64,000 nt of DNA. Origin: Nansenia antarctica. Taxonomy: Eukaryota; Chordata; Actinopteri; Argentiniformes; Microstomatidae. A program made the position numbers and the translations under genes. Of this stretch, positions 43,140 to 52,997 are shown in pieces (the first letter of the stretch is position 1; the number at the start of each line of letters is the position of its first letter). The stretch is from the NCBI GenBank assembly GCA_963989245.1, contig OZ022345.1, positions 21,983,696 through 22,047,695 of the forward strand, written 5' to 3'. The notes under the pieces are model-generated. The model worked only from the letters and a program-made list of their open reading frames with translations, was not told the origin of the DNA and did not search any database.

Positions 43140-45533
43140 TACCCCCTGAGGTTTGTCAAAGCGAAGAATGTTGCATGCTGTCTTTTGCAGTTTTTCTCCA
43201 GGGTGGGCTTCCCCCGTGAGATCCTCACCGACCAGGGCACACACTTCATGTCCCAGCTCCTGAAGGATGACCAGGGCACACACTTCATGTCCCAGCTCCT
43301 GAAGGATGACCAGGGCACACACTTCATGTCCCAGCTCCTGAAGGATGACCAGGGCACACACTTCATGTCCCAGCTCCTGAAGGATGTGTACCGGCTGCTG
43401 GGCATCAGGGGCCTCAGAACAACACCTTACCATCCCCAAACTGACGGTCTAACCGAACGGTTTAATCAAACCCTGAAACAGATGCTCCGTAAGTTTGTTA
43501 GTGACACTGGTGCTGATTGGGACCAGTGGCTCCCATACTTGCTGTTTGCTTACCGGGAGGTATCACAGGCCTCCACAGGCTACTCCCCATTTGAGTTGCT
43601 GTATGGACATGAGGTGAGGGGGCCTCTAACACTCCTTAAGGAGATCTGGGAGGGAGACCAGAAGGTAAAGGAACCCAATAATGTTGTCTCTTATGTTATC
43701 CAGATGAGAGAGAGACTGGAAAAAATGTCTGCTCTGGCACAGGAGAACATGGCCGTCGCCCAGCAAAACCAGAAGAAGTGGTATGATCGGTCCGCCCGGG
43801 AGAAGAGTTTCAAACCAGGCCAACAAGTCTTGGTGATGCTGCCTACAGAGGAGAGCAAGCTACTGGCAAAATGGCAAGGTCCCTTTGAGGTAAAGAAAAA
43901 GCTCGGTCCCACCACTTACCAAATCTCCACTCCAGGTCGCTCTCGCTCTACCAGGAACCTACACATCAACCTGTTAAAGGAGTGGGTGCCCAGACCGGTG
44001 CAGCCCTTGGCGGTGTTGATGATCAGAAGAGTTCAAGATGAGGAGGTTAGTGAAAAGTATCTCCCTGAGCCTACCTCTTCTGACCTTGACTTACACCATC
44101 TGGCACCAGACCAACAGGCTCAAGTGAGAGCTCTTTGTGAACCTGAAGTGGTCCAGGAGACTCCTGGCCGCACACATATAGTGGAACATGAGGTTGTGTT
44201 GAATAAAGATGCCTCCATCAGACGCATGAGTTACAGGATCCCTGAACGCCTCTTGGTGTCCCTGAAGAAGGAGATTGATCTCATGCTGTCCCTGGGCATC
44301 ATTGAAGCTTCAAAAAGTGAATGGTGCAATCCCATCGTCCTGGTGCCAAAGAAGGATGGGACAATCAGGTTCTGTATCGATTTCCGTTATTTAAATTCAA
44401 TATCAAAGTTTGACTCATATCCAACACCACGTATTGATGATCTGATTGAACGTCTGGGCCGAGCTAAATATCTGACCACCCTTGACCTTTGTAAAGGTTA
44501 CTGGCAGGTCCCCCTTGCCCAGCAGTCCCGTGAGCTGACAGCATTCCGGACTCAGTGGGGGCTGTTCCATTTGACAGTTATGCCGTTTGGGTTGCATGGA
44601 GCACCAGCTACTTTCCAGCGGCTCATGGACCAGGTACTGTGGGGGCTGTCAGAGTTTGCCTCTGCTTATCTTGATGACATTGTAGTTTATAGCACCACCT
44701 GGGAAGAACATCTAGAACACCTGGGGAGGATCTTCCAGTGTCTTAAGAAAGCTGGCCTCACCATCAACCCCTCAAAGTGTGCTTTTGCCAGAGTTGAGGC
44801 AGAGTACCTCGGCTACATCATTGGGCATGGTGTCATCAAGCCTCGAATCCAGAAAGTCCAGGCCATTCAACAGTGTCCACTGCCTCAAACTAGAAAGCAG
44901 CTGAAGTCATTTCTAGGAATGTCTGGTTGGTACCACAGGTTTGTACCCAACTTCTCTGGCAGAGCTGCCCTCCTAACTGACATGACCAGTCTAAAACATC
45001 CCAGTCGGCTGAGGTGGACAGAGGAGGCACTTTTGGCCTTCAAAGACATTCAGCAGGCTCTTAGTAAGGATCCTGTATTGCACTGCCCAGATTTTACTAA
45101 ACACTTTATTCTACAGACTGATGCCTCAGACCGGGGTTTAGGTGCTGTCCTTCTGCAGGGTCCACCTGAGGACCGACACCCCGTGGCCTTCATCAGCAGA
45201 AAGCTGTTCCCCAGAGAGACCCGGTACTCAACCGTTGAGAAAGAATGTCTGGCGGTGAAGTGGGCCATCGAGTCTTTGAAATATTACCTCCTTGGACGGG
45301 AATTCACCATCGAAACGGACCATAAGGCGCTAAAGTGGATGGACCGAATGAGGAACTCCAATGGCCGGATCACTCGCTGGTACCTCGACCTACAGCCCTT
45401 CAGATTCAAAGTCCACTACATCCCGGGCAAGGAGAATGTGATTGCTGATTATCTGTCCCGCTGTTCCAGCGAGATGCCAGAGGAGGGGGAGTGTGTGACG
45501 GCTGCACCAAATCGCCGCACATGGTGTCAGTAG
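43137..45533 (+). CDS. Gmr1-like Gypsy: rest of integrase, reverse transcriptase, RNase H
   Basis: 798-codon frame. The integrase continues with the second Asp segment TDQGTHFMSQLLKD, repeated four times in frame (43230-43385), and the Glu segment TTPYHPQTDGLTERFNQTL. A GPF-type C-terminal module follows (KWQGPFEVKKKLG). RT has PIVLVPKKDGTIRFC, LTTLDLCKGYWQV, MPFGLHGAPATFQ and catalytic AYLDDIVVY. RNase H (FILQTDASDRGLGAVL, AIESLKYYLLG, NVIADYLSRC) closes the ORF. The stop lies 40 bases inside the 3' LTR. RT after integrase confirms Gmr1 order. The element would be close to intact but for the 310-bp insertion and the fourfold repeat. Confidence 0.88.
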   Translation: MYPLRFVKAKNVACCLLQFFSRVGFPREILTDQGTHFMSQLLKDDQGTHFMSQLLKDDQGTHFMSQLLKDDQGTHFMSQLLKDVYRLLGIRGLRTTPYHPQTDGLTERFNQTLKQMLRKFVSDTGADWDQWLPYLLFAYREVSQASTGYSPFELLYGHEVRGPLTLLKEIWEGDQKVKEPNNVVSYVIQMRERLEKMSALAQENMAVAQQNQKKWYDRSAREKSFKPGQQVLVMLPTEESKLLAKWQGPFEVKKKLGPTTYQISTPGRSRSTRNLHINLLKEWVPRPVQPLAVLMIRRVQDEEVSEKYLPEPTSSDLDLHHLAPDQQAQVRALCEPEVVQETPGRTHIVEHEVVLNKDASIRRMSYRIPERLLVSLKKEIDLMLSLGIIEASKSEWCNPIVLVPKKDGTIRFCIDFRYLNSISKFDSYPTPRIDDLIERLGRAKYLTTLDLCKGYWQVPLAQQSRELTAFRTQWGLFHLTVMPFGLHGAPATFQRLMDQVLWGLSEFASAYLDDIVVYSTTWEEHLEHLGRIFQCLKKAGLTINPSKCAFARVEAEYLGYIIGHGVIKPRIQKVQAIQQCPLPQTRKQLKSFLGMSGWYHRFVPNFSGRAALLTDMTSLKHPSRLRWTEEALLAFKDIQQALSKDPVLHCPDFTKHFILQTDASDRGLGAVLLQGPPEDRHPVAFISRKLFPRETRYSTVEKECLAVKWAIESLKYYLLGREFTIETDHKALKWMDRMRNSNGRITRWYLDLQPFRFKVHYIPGKENVIADYLSRCSSEMPEEGECVTAAPNRRTWCQ
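43230..43385 (+). repeat. 39-bp in-frame tandem repeat (4 copies) in integrase
   Basis: Four identical 39-base copies, each encoding DQGTHFMSQLLKD, at 43230, 43269, 43308 and 43347. A single copy is expected in integrases. Confidence 0.97.
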
Positions 45534-46252
45534 CAAACACACTTACAACACACCTTTCCTTTGTTCATTCAGTTAGTTTAACATTTACGTTTCAGTACAC
45601 ATCACCACCACCCCATAACAAACAGACCTTGGTTTTGTTTCACACATGTTCAGTCCTTTATTGACAGTATTGATCACATGCTGCTAAATTCTGTCTTTCT
45701 CCTCCATGGTCCATGTGTCTCACAGGGAGTCGTCCGCCACCTCCTCTGGGCTCTAGGCAAGGCTTGAGCAGCCATTTTGGACCCTGCTAAATACAGAGGG
45801 TGGGGGTGGTGGACTGTACCATCTCCCGGGAGACTACAGGGGGAGGGATTGGTTTAGTTTAACTGTTTATATTATTTGTTTAACATTGGCATTATGTATG
45901 CAAGTCATTCAAATGGCATAAATGTGTGTTGCATAACTTTATTGCTTGTGTTGAATTGTTTGAGTATAGTTGTTCATTTATGTATTAGTTTAATTAATTG
46001 ATTCCCTGTATGATTTAAATGTACCTGACCAGGTCTATATATACCTTGAGGTCATCAGTGTCAGGAGGCTCGTGTTCTGTTCTTGTTCTGTTCAGTTATC
46101 CGTTAATTTGGGCCCGTCCATTATGTTATTTATTTTCCTTTGTAACCCACTGTTGGTTTTTGTTAACCCTGTATTATTTTTGGGTAAATAAAAACCCTTA
46201 ATTTTCACATTTTCCCTGTGTCCTCATGCCTATACTTGCTCGGTCCATCACA
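45494..46252 (+). mobile_element. Gmr1-like Gypsy element: 3' LTR
   Basis: 759 bases, TGTGACGGCT to CCATCACA, preceded by the polypurine tract AGGAGGGGGAG (45481). The element inserted into a copy of the 577-bp monomer: sequence right of the LTR is GAGTCCATCGAGGAAGGCC, a monomer start. Confidence 0.87.
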
Positions 46253-47455
46253 GAGTCCATCGAGGAAGGCCTGAGAGGAAGCCAGGGTACTTAGTACCTT
46301 CTCTTCCAGTTGTTTGTAGTGTTGCTGTCTTCTCTTGGCACATCAGTCTACTGAGTGCACTTAGCTACCCCTACTTCTGTTGGTTCATTAGCCCTCTTCC
46401 CCTCTACGGACCTATATCCCAATGTGCTTTCTCCCTATTCCCACACTCTCCCTATGAACAGACAGGTATCAGTAGTCCAATTTTAACTAGATAGCCTTAA
46501 AACAGACAGCTATTTACTCTATTACTAATAACAAGACAGATTCAGTCATAGGTACGAGGCCGCAGGCCGCCATTGGTGTGTGAATGTGTGTGTGAATGGG
46601 TGAATGAGAGGCCGTTGTAAAGCGCTTTGGATAAAGGCGCTATATAAGTCCAAATAGATCACAAGTAAAAAGTTCCATACAGGTTACAGCAGTCCTCTCT
46701 GATGTCATAGAGAGGGCTCTGATGTCATAGAGAGGGCTCTGCTCACATATGTTATACTCCTAGTGGATATGCTAATACAAGTCTATGACACTAAGACTCG
46801 TGACAACAAGACACGGGAGTCTATCTGTGGGAGTCCATCGAGGAAGGCCTGAGAGGAAGCCAGGGTACTTAGTACCTTCTCTTCCAGTTGTTTGTAGTGT
46901 TGCTGTCTTCTCTTGGCACATCAGTCTACTGAGTGCACTTAGCTACCCCTACTTCTGTTGGTTCATTAGCCCTCTTCCCCTCTACGGACCTACAGTATAT
47001 CCCAATGTGCTTTCTCCCTATTCCCACACTCTCCCTATGAACAGACAGGTATCAGTAGTCCAATTTTAACTAGATAGCCTTAAAACAGACAGCTATTTAC
47101 TCTATTACTAATAACAAGACAGATTCAGTCATAGGTACGAGGCCGCAGGCCGCCATTGGTGTGTGAATGTGTGTGTGAATGTGTGAATGAGAGGCCGTTG
47201 TAAAGCGCTTTGGATAAAGGCGCTATATAAGTCCAAATAGATCACAAGTAAAAAGTTCCATACAGGTTACAGCAGTCCTCTCTGATGTCATAGAGAGGGC
47301 TCTGATGTCATAGAGAGGGCTCTGCTCACATGTGTTATACTCCCAGTGGATATGCTAATACAAGTCTATGACACTAAGACTCGTGACAACAAGACAAGGG
47401 AGTCTATCTGTGGGAGTCCATCGAGGAAGGCCTGAGAGGAAGCCAGGGTACTTAG
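46253..47455 (+). repeat. 577-580 bp tandem monomer array, part 1
   Basis: Two complete head-to-tail monomers beginning GAGTCCATCGAGGAAGGCC and the start of a third. Within each: TTGTTTGTAGTGTTGCTGTC, CTTCCCCTCTACGGACC, AATGTGCTTTCTCCCTATTC, then a doubled TCTGATGTCATAGAGAGGG, and a LINE-tail-like AAAGCGCTTTGGATAAAGGC. The array is cut by a hAT element at 47456. Confidence 0.93.
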
Positions 47456-47654
47456 TAGGGGTGCAACGGTTCTCGGTTTTTTTACGGACGGTACGGTTTG
47501 CGTTCCACGGCTCAATTCACTAGTGAACCGTGACGGTTTTCGGTTTTCGTTTTTTTTTTTTTTTTTTTTCTACCTTTATTTTACCAGGAAGTCACATTGA
47601 GATTAAAACCTCTTTTACAAGAGAGACCTGGCCAAGACAGGGTCAAAATAGTAC

Positions 47655-48714
47655 CGTATTTTCCGGACTATAAGTCGCACCCGAGTATAAGTCGCAGCAG
47701 GCCAAAAATGGGCCATGAAGAGGAAAAAACCACATATAAGTCGCACTGGACTATAAGTCGCATGGTTCAAGGGAACGGGCTTGGCGGAATCAGCGGGGAA
47801 AGAAGAACCTGTTGAGCTTGACTCTAGTCTGGCACTGTGAAGAGACATGAGAGGATTTGTAAGCCCAGGAAGGACATAATTCACGTTGAAACTTCTTCTG
47901 AAAGGTTAAGGAATACTTGTATTATCGAGTGTAAAGTCCGCTAGCTAGCGCGGGGCTAACAACATGGCGTCGCGGAGGAAAAATGAAACTTTGAACAGCC
48001 TCTAAAAGGTAATAAATGACTTTAATATCGTTTCTAACGTCCATAACATTGTGTATAAGGTCCATAACATCATGTTTAATGTCCACATTGTCGTGTTTAA
48101 TGTCCACATTGTCGAGTATAATGGCTATTCTATCGCGTATGAAGCGCTACCGGAAGTAGCAAAATGCTACTCGCGGGTACAACATTGCAACGTTAAACAG
48201 CCTCTGGAAGGAATAAATGACTTTAATATCGTTTCTAACGTCCATAACATTGTGTATAAGGTCCATAACATCATGTTTAATGTCCACATTGTCGTGTTTA
48301 ATGTCCACATTGTCGAGTATAATGGCTATTCTATCGCGTATGAAGCGCTACCGGAAGTAGCAAAATGCTACTCGCGGGTACAACATTGCAACGTTAAACA
48401 GCCTCTGGAAGGAATAAATGACTTTAATATCGTTTCTAACGTCCATAACATTGTGTATAAGGTCCATAACATCATGTTTAATGTCCACATTGTCGTGTTT
48501 AATGTCCACATTGTCAAGTATAATGGCTATTCTATCGTGTATGAGGCGCTAGCGGAAGTTACTCCTTGGTTCATGTCAGTCAGAGATTACCGTATGTCAG
48601 TTCATGTCAGTCAGAGATTATGAATTATTGATATATAAGTCGCACCTGACTATAAGTCGCAGGACCAGCCAAAGTATGAAAAAAACCGCGACTTATAGTC
48701 CGGAAAATACGGTA
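47655..48714. mobile_element. DNA transposon with CCGTATTTTCCGGACTATAA ends
   Basis: Perfect inverted ends of about 25 bases (CCGTATTTTCCGGACTATAA and GTCGC) flanked by TA on both sides, inserted in the LINE 3' UTR. No transposase. It carries three copies of a 201-base repeat. A TA target fits Tc1/mariner, but the family is not certain. Confidence 0.75.
48011..48560. repeat. 201-bp tandem repeat, nearly 3 copies
   Basis: Copies begin at 48011, 48212 and 48413 (AATAAATGACTTTAATATCG). The period is divisible by three, so a repetitive 190-codon ORF appears at 48051-48623. It matches no known protein and is likely accidental. Confidence 0.95.
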
Positions 48715-49580
48715 GCTTAAAAAAACAGTTCAGATAACAAGACAGGACATAAGACAGTGGCAACAATACAATAGACAAACAATGGTAGGGGTATTTACAA
48801 GGTGATTAAAACATTGAGAAGTCTAACCAAAGCAGGTACAGCGAGCGGTGACCACATCCTTTAATCTACGCTTGAAGATACTTATGGAAATAAGGGCCTC
48901 TAATTTAAAAGTAGTCTGTAGGTCATTCCAAGACCAAGGGCCATAATAAGACAAGCTTGCCCTTCCAACATTGTTCATGATAAGTGGCACCTTGTATTGT
49001 AGCCATCTACGAGACCTGAGACCCGAGCCACTCGGTATAGGGATGAACTTCAGGCCCAGATAATTCGGTAAGAAGCCAGAGATGATTTTAAACACAAGAG
49101 TGTACCAGTGTTGGAGCCTTCTGACAGAAAGAGATGGCCATCCAACCAGACTATACAGTGTACAGTGATGGGTCCTGAAGGCACTATTGGTGATGTATCT
49201 TAGAACCGAATGATACAGGGGGTCTAGCTTGGATAAAGTGGACAGAGAAGCAAACCTATATACTGTATCACCATAATCCAATTGTGAAAGGAAAAGGGCG
49301 GAGACAAGACGTTTTCTGGAAGCCAAGGAAAAGCAAGATTTAAATCTATACAGGAAGCCCACTGTACGCTTAAGCTTTATGGAGAGAAGATCAATTTGGC
49401 CGTGTTCGTAAATTAGCTCTGAGAGCGCCGGAGCGTCCACGTGAATGCCTCGAACGCGGCCTTTGGTCAGAGGTCGAGTTGGTCTGGAACGTTTGTTTCT
49501 GAACCGAACCGTACCGAAAACCGTGACCCAAAATACCGAACCGTACCGAACCGTGGGCCAACTGAACCGTTGCACCCCTA

Positions 49581-51449
49581 GTACTTAGTACCTTCTCTTC
49601 CAGTTGTTTGTAGTGTTGCTGTCTTCTCTTGGCACATCAGTCTACTGAGTGCACTTAGCTACCCCTACTTCTGTTGGTTCATTAGCCCTCTTCCCCTCTA
49701 CAGACCTATATCCCAATGTGCTTTCTCCCTATTCCCACACTCTCCCTATGAACAGACAGGTATCAGTAGTCCAATTTTAACTAGATAGCCTTAAAACAGA
49801 CAGCTATTTACTCTATTACTAATAACAAGACAGATTCAGTCATAGGTACGAGGCCGCAGGCCGCCATTGGTGTGTGAATGTGTGTGTGAATGGGTGAATG
49901 AGAGGCCGTTGTAAAGCGCTTTGGATAAAGGAGCTATATAAGTCCAAATAGATCACAAGTAAAAAGTTCCATACAGGTTACAGCAGTCCTCTCTGATGTC
50001 ATAGAGAGGGCTCTGATGTCATAGAGAGGGCTCTGCTCACATGTGTTATACTCCCAGTGGATATGCTAATACAAGTCTACGACACTAAGACTCGTGACAA
50101 CAAGACAAGGGAGTCTATCTGTGGGAGTCCATCGAGGAAGGCCTGAGAGGAAGCCAGGGTACTTAGTACCTTCTCTTCCAGTTGTTTGTGGTGTTGCTGT
50201 CTTCTCTTGGCACATCAGTCTACTGAGTGCACTTAGCTACCCCTACTTCTGTTGGTTCATTAGCCCTCTTCCCCTCTACGGACCTATATCCCAATGTACT
50301 TTCTCCCTATTCCCACACTCTCCCTATGAACAGACAGGTATCAGTAGTCCAATTTTAACTAGATAGCCTTAAAACAGACAGCTATTTACTCTATTACTAA
50401 TAACAAGACAGATTCAGTCATAGGTACGAGGCCGCAGGCCGCCATTGGTGTGTGAATGTGTGTGTGAATGGGTGAATGAGAGGCCGTTGTAAAGCGCTTT
50501 GGATAAAGGCGCTATATAAGTCCAAATAGATCACAAGTAAAAAGTTCCATACAGGTTACAGCAGTCCTCTCTGATGTCATAGAGAGGACTCTGATGTCAT
50601 AGAGAGGGCTCTGCTCACATATGTTATACTCCCAGTGGATATGCTAATACAAGTCTATGACACTAAGACTCGTGACAACAAGACAAAGGAGTCTATCTGT
50701 GGGAGTCCATCGAGGAAGGCCTGAGAAGAAGCCAGGGTACTTAGTACCTTCTCTTCCAGTTGTTTGTATTGCTGTCTTCTCTTGGCACATCAGTCTACTG
50801 AGTGCACTTAGCTACCCCTACTTCTGTTGGTTCATTAGCCCTCTTCCCCTCTACGGACCTATATCCCAATGTGCTTTCTCCCTATTCCCACACTCTCCCT
50901 ATGAACAGACAGGTATCAGTAGTCCAATTTTAACTAGATAGCCTTAAAACAGACAGCTATTTACTCTATTACTAATAACAAGACAGATTCAGTCATAGGC
51001 ACCAGGCCGCAGGCCGCCATTGGTGTGTGAATGTGTGTGTGAATGTGTGAATGAGAGGCCGTTGTAAAGCGCTTTGGATAAAGGCGCTATATAAGTCCAA
51101 ATAGATCACAAGTAAAAAGTTCCATACAGGTTACAGCAGTCCTCTCTGATGTCATAGAGAGGGCTCTGATGTCATAGAGAGGGCTCTGCTCACATATGTT
51201 ATACTCCCAGTGGATATGCTAATACAATTCTACGACACTAAGACTCGTGACAACAAGACAAGGGAGTCTATCTGTGGGAGTCCATCGAGGAAGGCCTGAG
51301 AGGAAGCCAGGGTACTTAGTACCTTCTCTTCCAGTTGTTTGTAGTGTTGCTGCTGTCTTCTCAAGTCACTCCGGTCTACTGAGTGCGCTTAGCTAGTCCT
51401 AGTTCTGTTGGTTCCTTAGCCCTCTTCCCCTCTACAGACTTTTGCCACA
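49581..51449 (+). repeat. 577-bp tandem monomer array, part 2, leading into an L2 LINE
   Basis: The interrupted monomer resumes, followed by further monomers starting near 50127, 50705 and 51281. The last one diverges gradually after 51355 and runs without a break into the start of the L2 ORF at 51450. The ATGTGCTTTCTCCCTATTC of each monomer corresponds to the first codons of that ORF. Confidence 0.9.
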
Positions 51450-52997
51450 ATGTGCTTTCTCCCTATCCCTGTTCTTCTGACACTCAGGAGGACACCTAGA
51501 TGCTACATCCCCCCTCGCAAACCTTCCAATCTCATCTACCCACCTCTTTCTACTGACCATGACTTTATCGCCGCAGGCGGTCTCTGGAATTGCCAGTCGG
51601 CGGTCCGGAAAGTTGACGCTATCTCAGCTCTTATCTTATCTCTTATGGCCCTCAATTTCCTTGCTCTCACTGAGACCTGGATCACACCAGAAAACACAGC
51701 TACACCGGCAGCCCTCTCTGCCGCCTACTCCTTTTCTCATTCCCCTAGACCCTCTGGTCGAGGGGGAGGCACAGGACTCCTCATCTCGCCCAAGTGGTCA
51801 CACACTGTCCTTCCCCTGGCACACTTGTCTACATCCTCCTTTGAATTTCATGCTGCTTTCGTCTCTTCCCCGGTCAAACTCCACATTGTTGTCATCTATC
51901 GCCCCCCAGGCCAACTCGGTGACTTCCTAGGCGGGATGGATGGCCTTCTCAGCTCTTTCCCTGATGATGGCACTCCGCTCGTACTACTAGGTGACTTCAA
52001 TTTCCAATCTGAGAAGCTTCTCTCATCTGGAGTACTTGACCTTCTCCTCTCCTTCGGCCTTACCCTGTCCCCCTCTCCTCCGACTCATAAGGCAGGCAAT
52101 CAGCTCGACCTTGTCTTCAGCAGATCTTCCCACACTTCCAACCTTACCGTTACCCCTCTTCCAGTTTCTGATCACCACTTTATATCCTTCTCCCTTCCCC
52201 TCAAAACTTCCTCTTCCCTCTCAGCCTCTAACCACTTAAGACCCTCTCGTCGTAACCTACGTACCCTGTCCCCCAGCGCCCTCTCTTCTTCTGTCCTATC
52301 CTCCCTACCCTCTGCCGAATCCTTCTCCCTTCTATCCACTGATGCGGCATCCTCAACCCTTCTGTCCGCTCTCACCTCATCCTTCGACACCCTCTGTCCA
52401 CTAACCTTGAAGCCAGCTCGATCCTCTCCTCGAGCTCCCTGGCTCTCTGAAACGCTACATGCTTGTAGACTAGAGCTCAGAGCAGCTGAGAGGAAATGGA
52501 GAAAAACTGGCCTTTCTGATGACCTTAACCTCTATCACTCTCTCCTTGCCAACTACGCCTCCTCGGCATCAGCTGCTAAAACATCCTACTATCATTCAAA
52601 AATACATTCTTCTGCCTCTAATCCTAGAAAACTGTTCTCCACTTTCTCTTCACTCCTTAATCCACCTCCTCCCCCTCCTCCTTCCTCCCTGTCCGCCGAT
52701 GACTTTGTCACCTACTTTGAAAAAAAGGTGGACGACATCAGCAGCACCTTTCTCCCCCCACCGCTCCCTCCTCCCACTAACAATGCTAACACTGTTCCCA
52801 CTAACAATGCTAACACCCCTTCCAAACTCCCCCCTCGACACTCGATCTCTGGATTGTCATCTTTTCCCCCCTCTCCCCCGATGAGATTCTCACACTTATC
52901 ACATCAAAGCGGGCAACCACATGCGCTCTTGACCCCATCCCCTCCCCCCTTCTCCAATCCATTTCCGCCGACATCCTTCCTTACCTTACCACCCTAA
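51450..52997 (+). CDS. L2-type LINE: APE endonuclease part (frameshifted before RT)
   Basis: 515-codon frame with an apurinic-type endonuclease: NCQSAVRKVD, LALTETWI, GGTGLLIS, VIYRPPG, LLGDFNFQ and the SDHHFISF motif with catalytic Asp-His. A linker follows, with HACRLELRAAERKWR and DDFVTYFEKKVDDI. Homology ends near 52860, where a run of C residues (52865-52879) carries an indel. The true frame continues as PDEILTLITSKRATTCALDP. The last 45 or so residues up to 52997 are out of frame. The start ATG lies in sequence shared with the upstream monomers. Confidence 0.85.
   Translation: MCFLPIPVLLTLRRTPRCYIPPRKPSNLIYPPLSTDHDFIAAGGLWNCQSAVRKVDAISALILSLMALNFLALTETWITPENTATPAALSAAYSFSHSPRPSGRGGGTGLLISPKWSHTVLPLAHLSTSSFEFHAAFVSSPVKLHIVVIYRPPGQLGDFLGGMDGLLSSFPDDGTPLVLLGDFNFQSEKLLSSGVLDLLLSFGLTLSPSPPTHKAGNQLDLVFSRSSHTSNLTVTPLPVSDHHFISFSLPLKTSSSLSASNHLRPSRRNLRTLSPSALSSSVLSSLPSAESFSLLSTDAASSTLLSALTSSFDTLCPLTLKPARSSPRAPWLSETLHACRLELRAAERKWRKTGLSDDLNLYHSLLANYASSASAAKTSYYHSKIHSSASNPRKLFSTFSSLLNPPPPPPPSSLSADDFVTYFEKKVDDISSTFLPPPLPPPTNNANTVPTNNANTPSKLPPRHSISGLSSFPPSPPMRFSHLSHQSGQPHALLTPSPPPFSNPFPPTSFLTLPP

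Larger units (their letters stand above)
47551..49460 (-). pseudogene. LINE fragment inside the hAT element
   Basis: On -, a frame covering about 49460-48823 encodes a LINE RT C-terminal region (SIKLKRTVGFLYRFKSC, ALFLSQLDYGDTVYRFAS, FKRRLKDVVTARCTCFG). The 3' UTR continues, after an insertion at 47655-48714, to CTTCCTGGTAAAATAAAGG and a T-run on + (poly(A) tail of the LINE) at 47551-47569. The first 35 or so codons of the longer frame (49575-49470) are hAT terminus, not LINE. No catalytic core is present (5' truncated). Confidence 0.7.
47456..49580. mobile_element. hAT element inserted in the monomer array
   Basis: Starts TAGGGGTGCAACGGTTC and ends GAACCGTTGCACCCCTA, with the 8-base duplication GTACTTAG at 47448-47455 and 49581-49588. 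No hAT transposase is visible. Its interior is mostly an antisense LINE fragment plus a further transposon, so it is a non-autonomous element that served as a landing site. Confidence 0.9.

Noticed and set aside
43046..43439. - strand ORFs with SFRSWDMKCVPW repeats
   Set aside because: Antisense of the 39-bp integrase repeat.
46785..47069. 94-codon ORF repeated in each monomer
   Set aside because: It recurs only because the monomer recurs. No motif, and some copies change frame.
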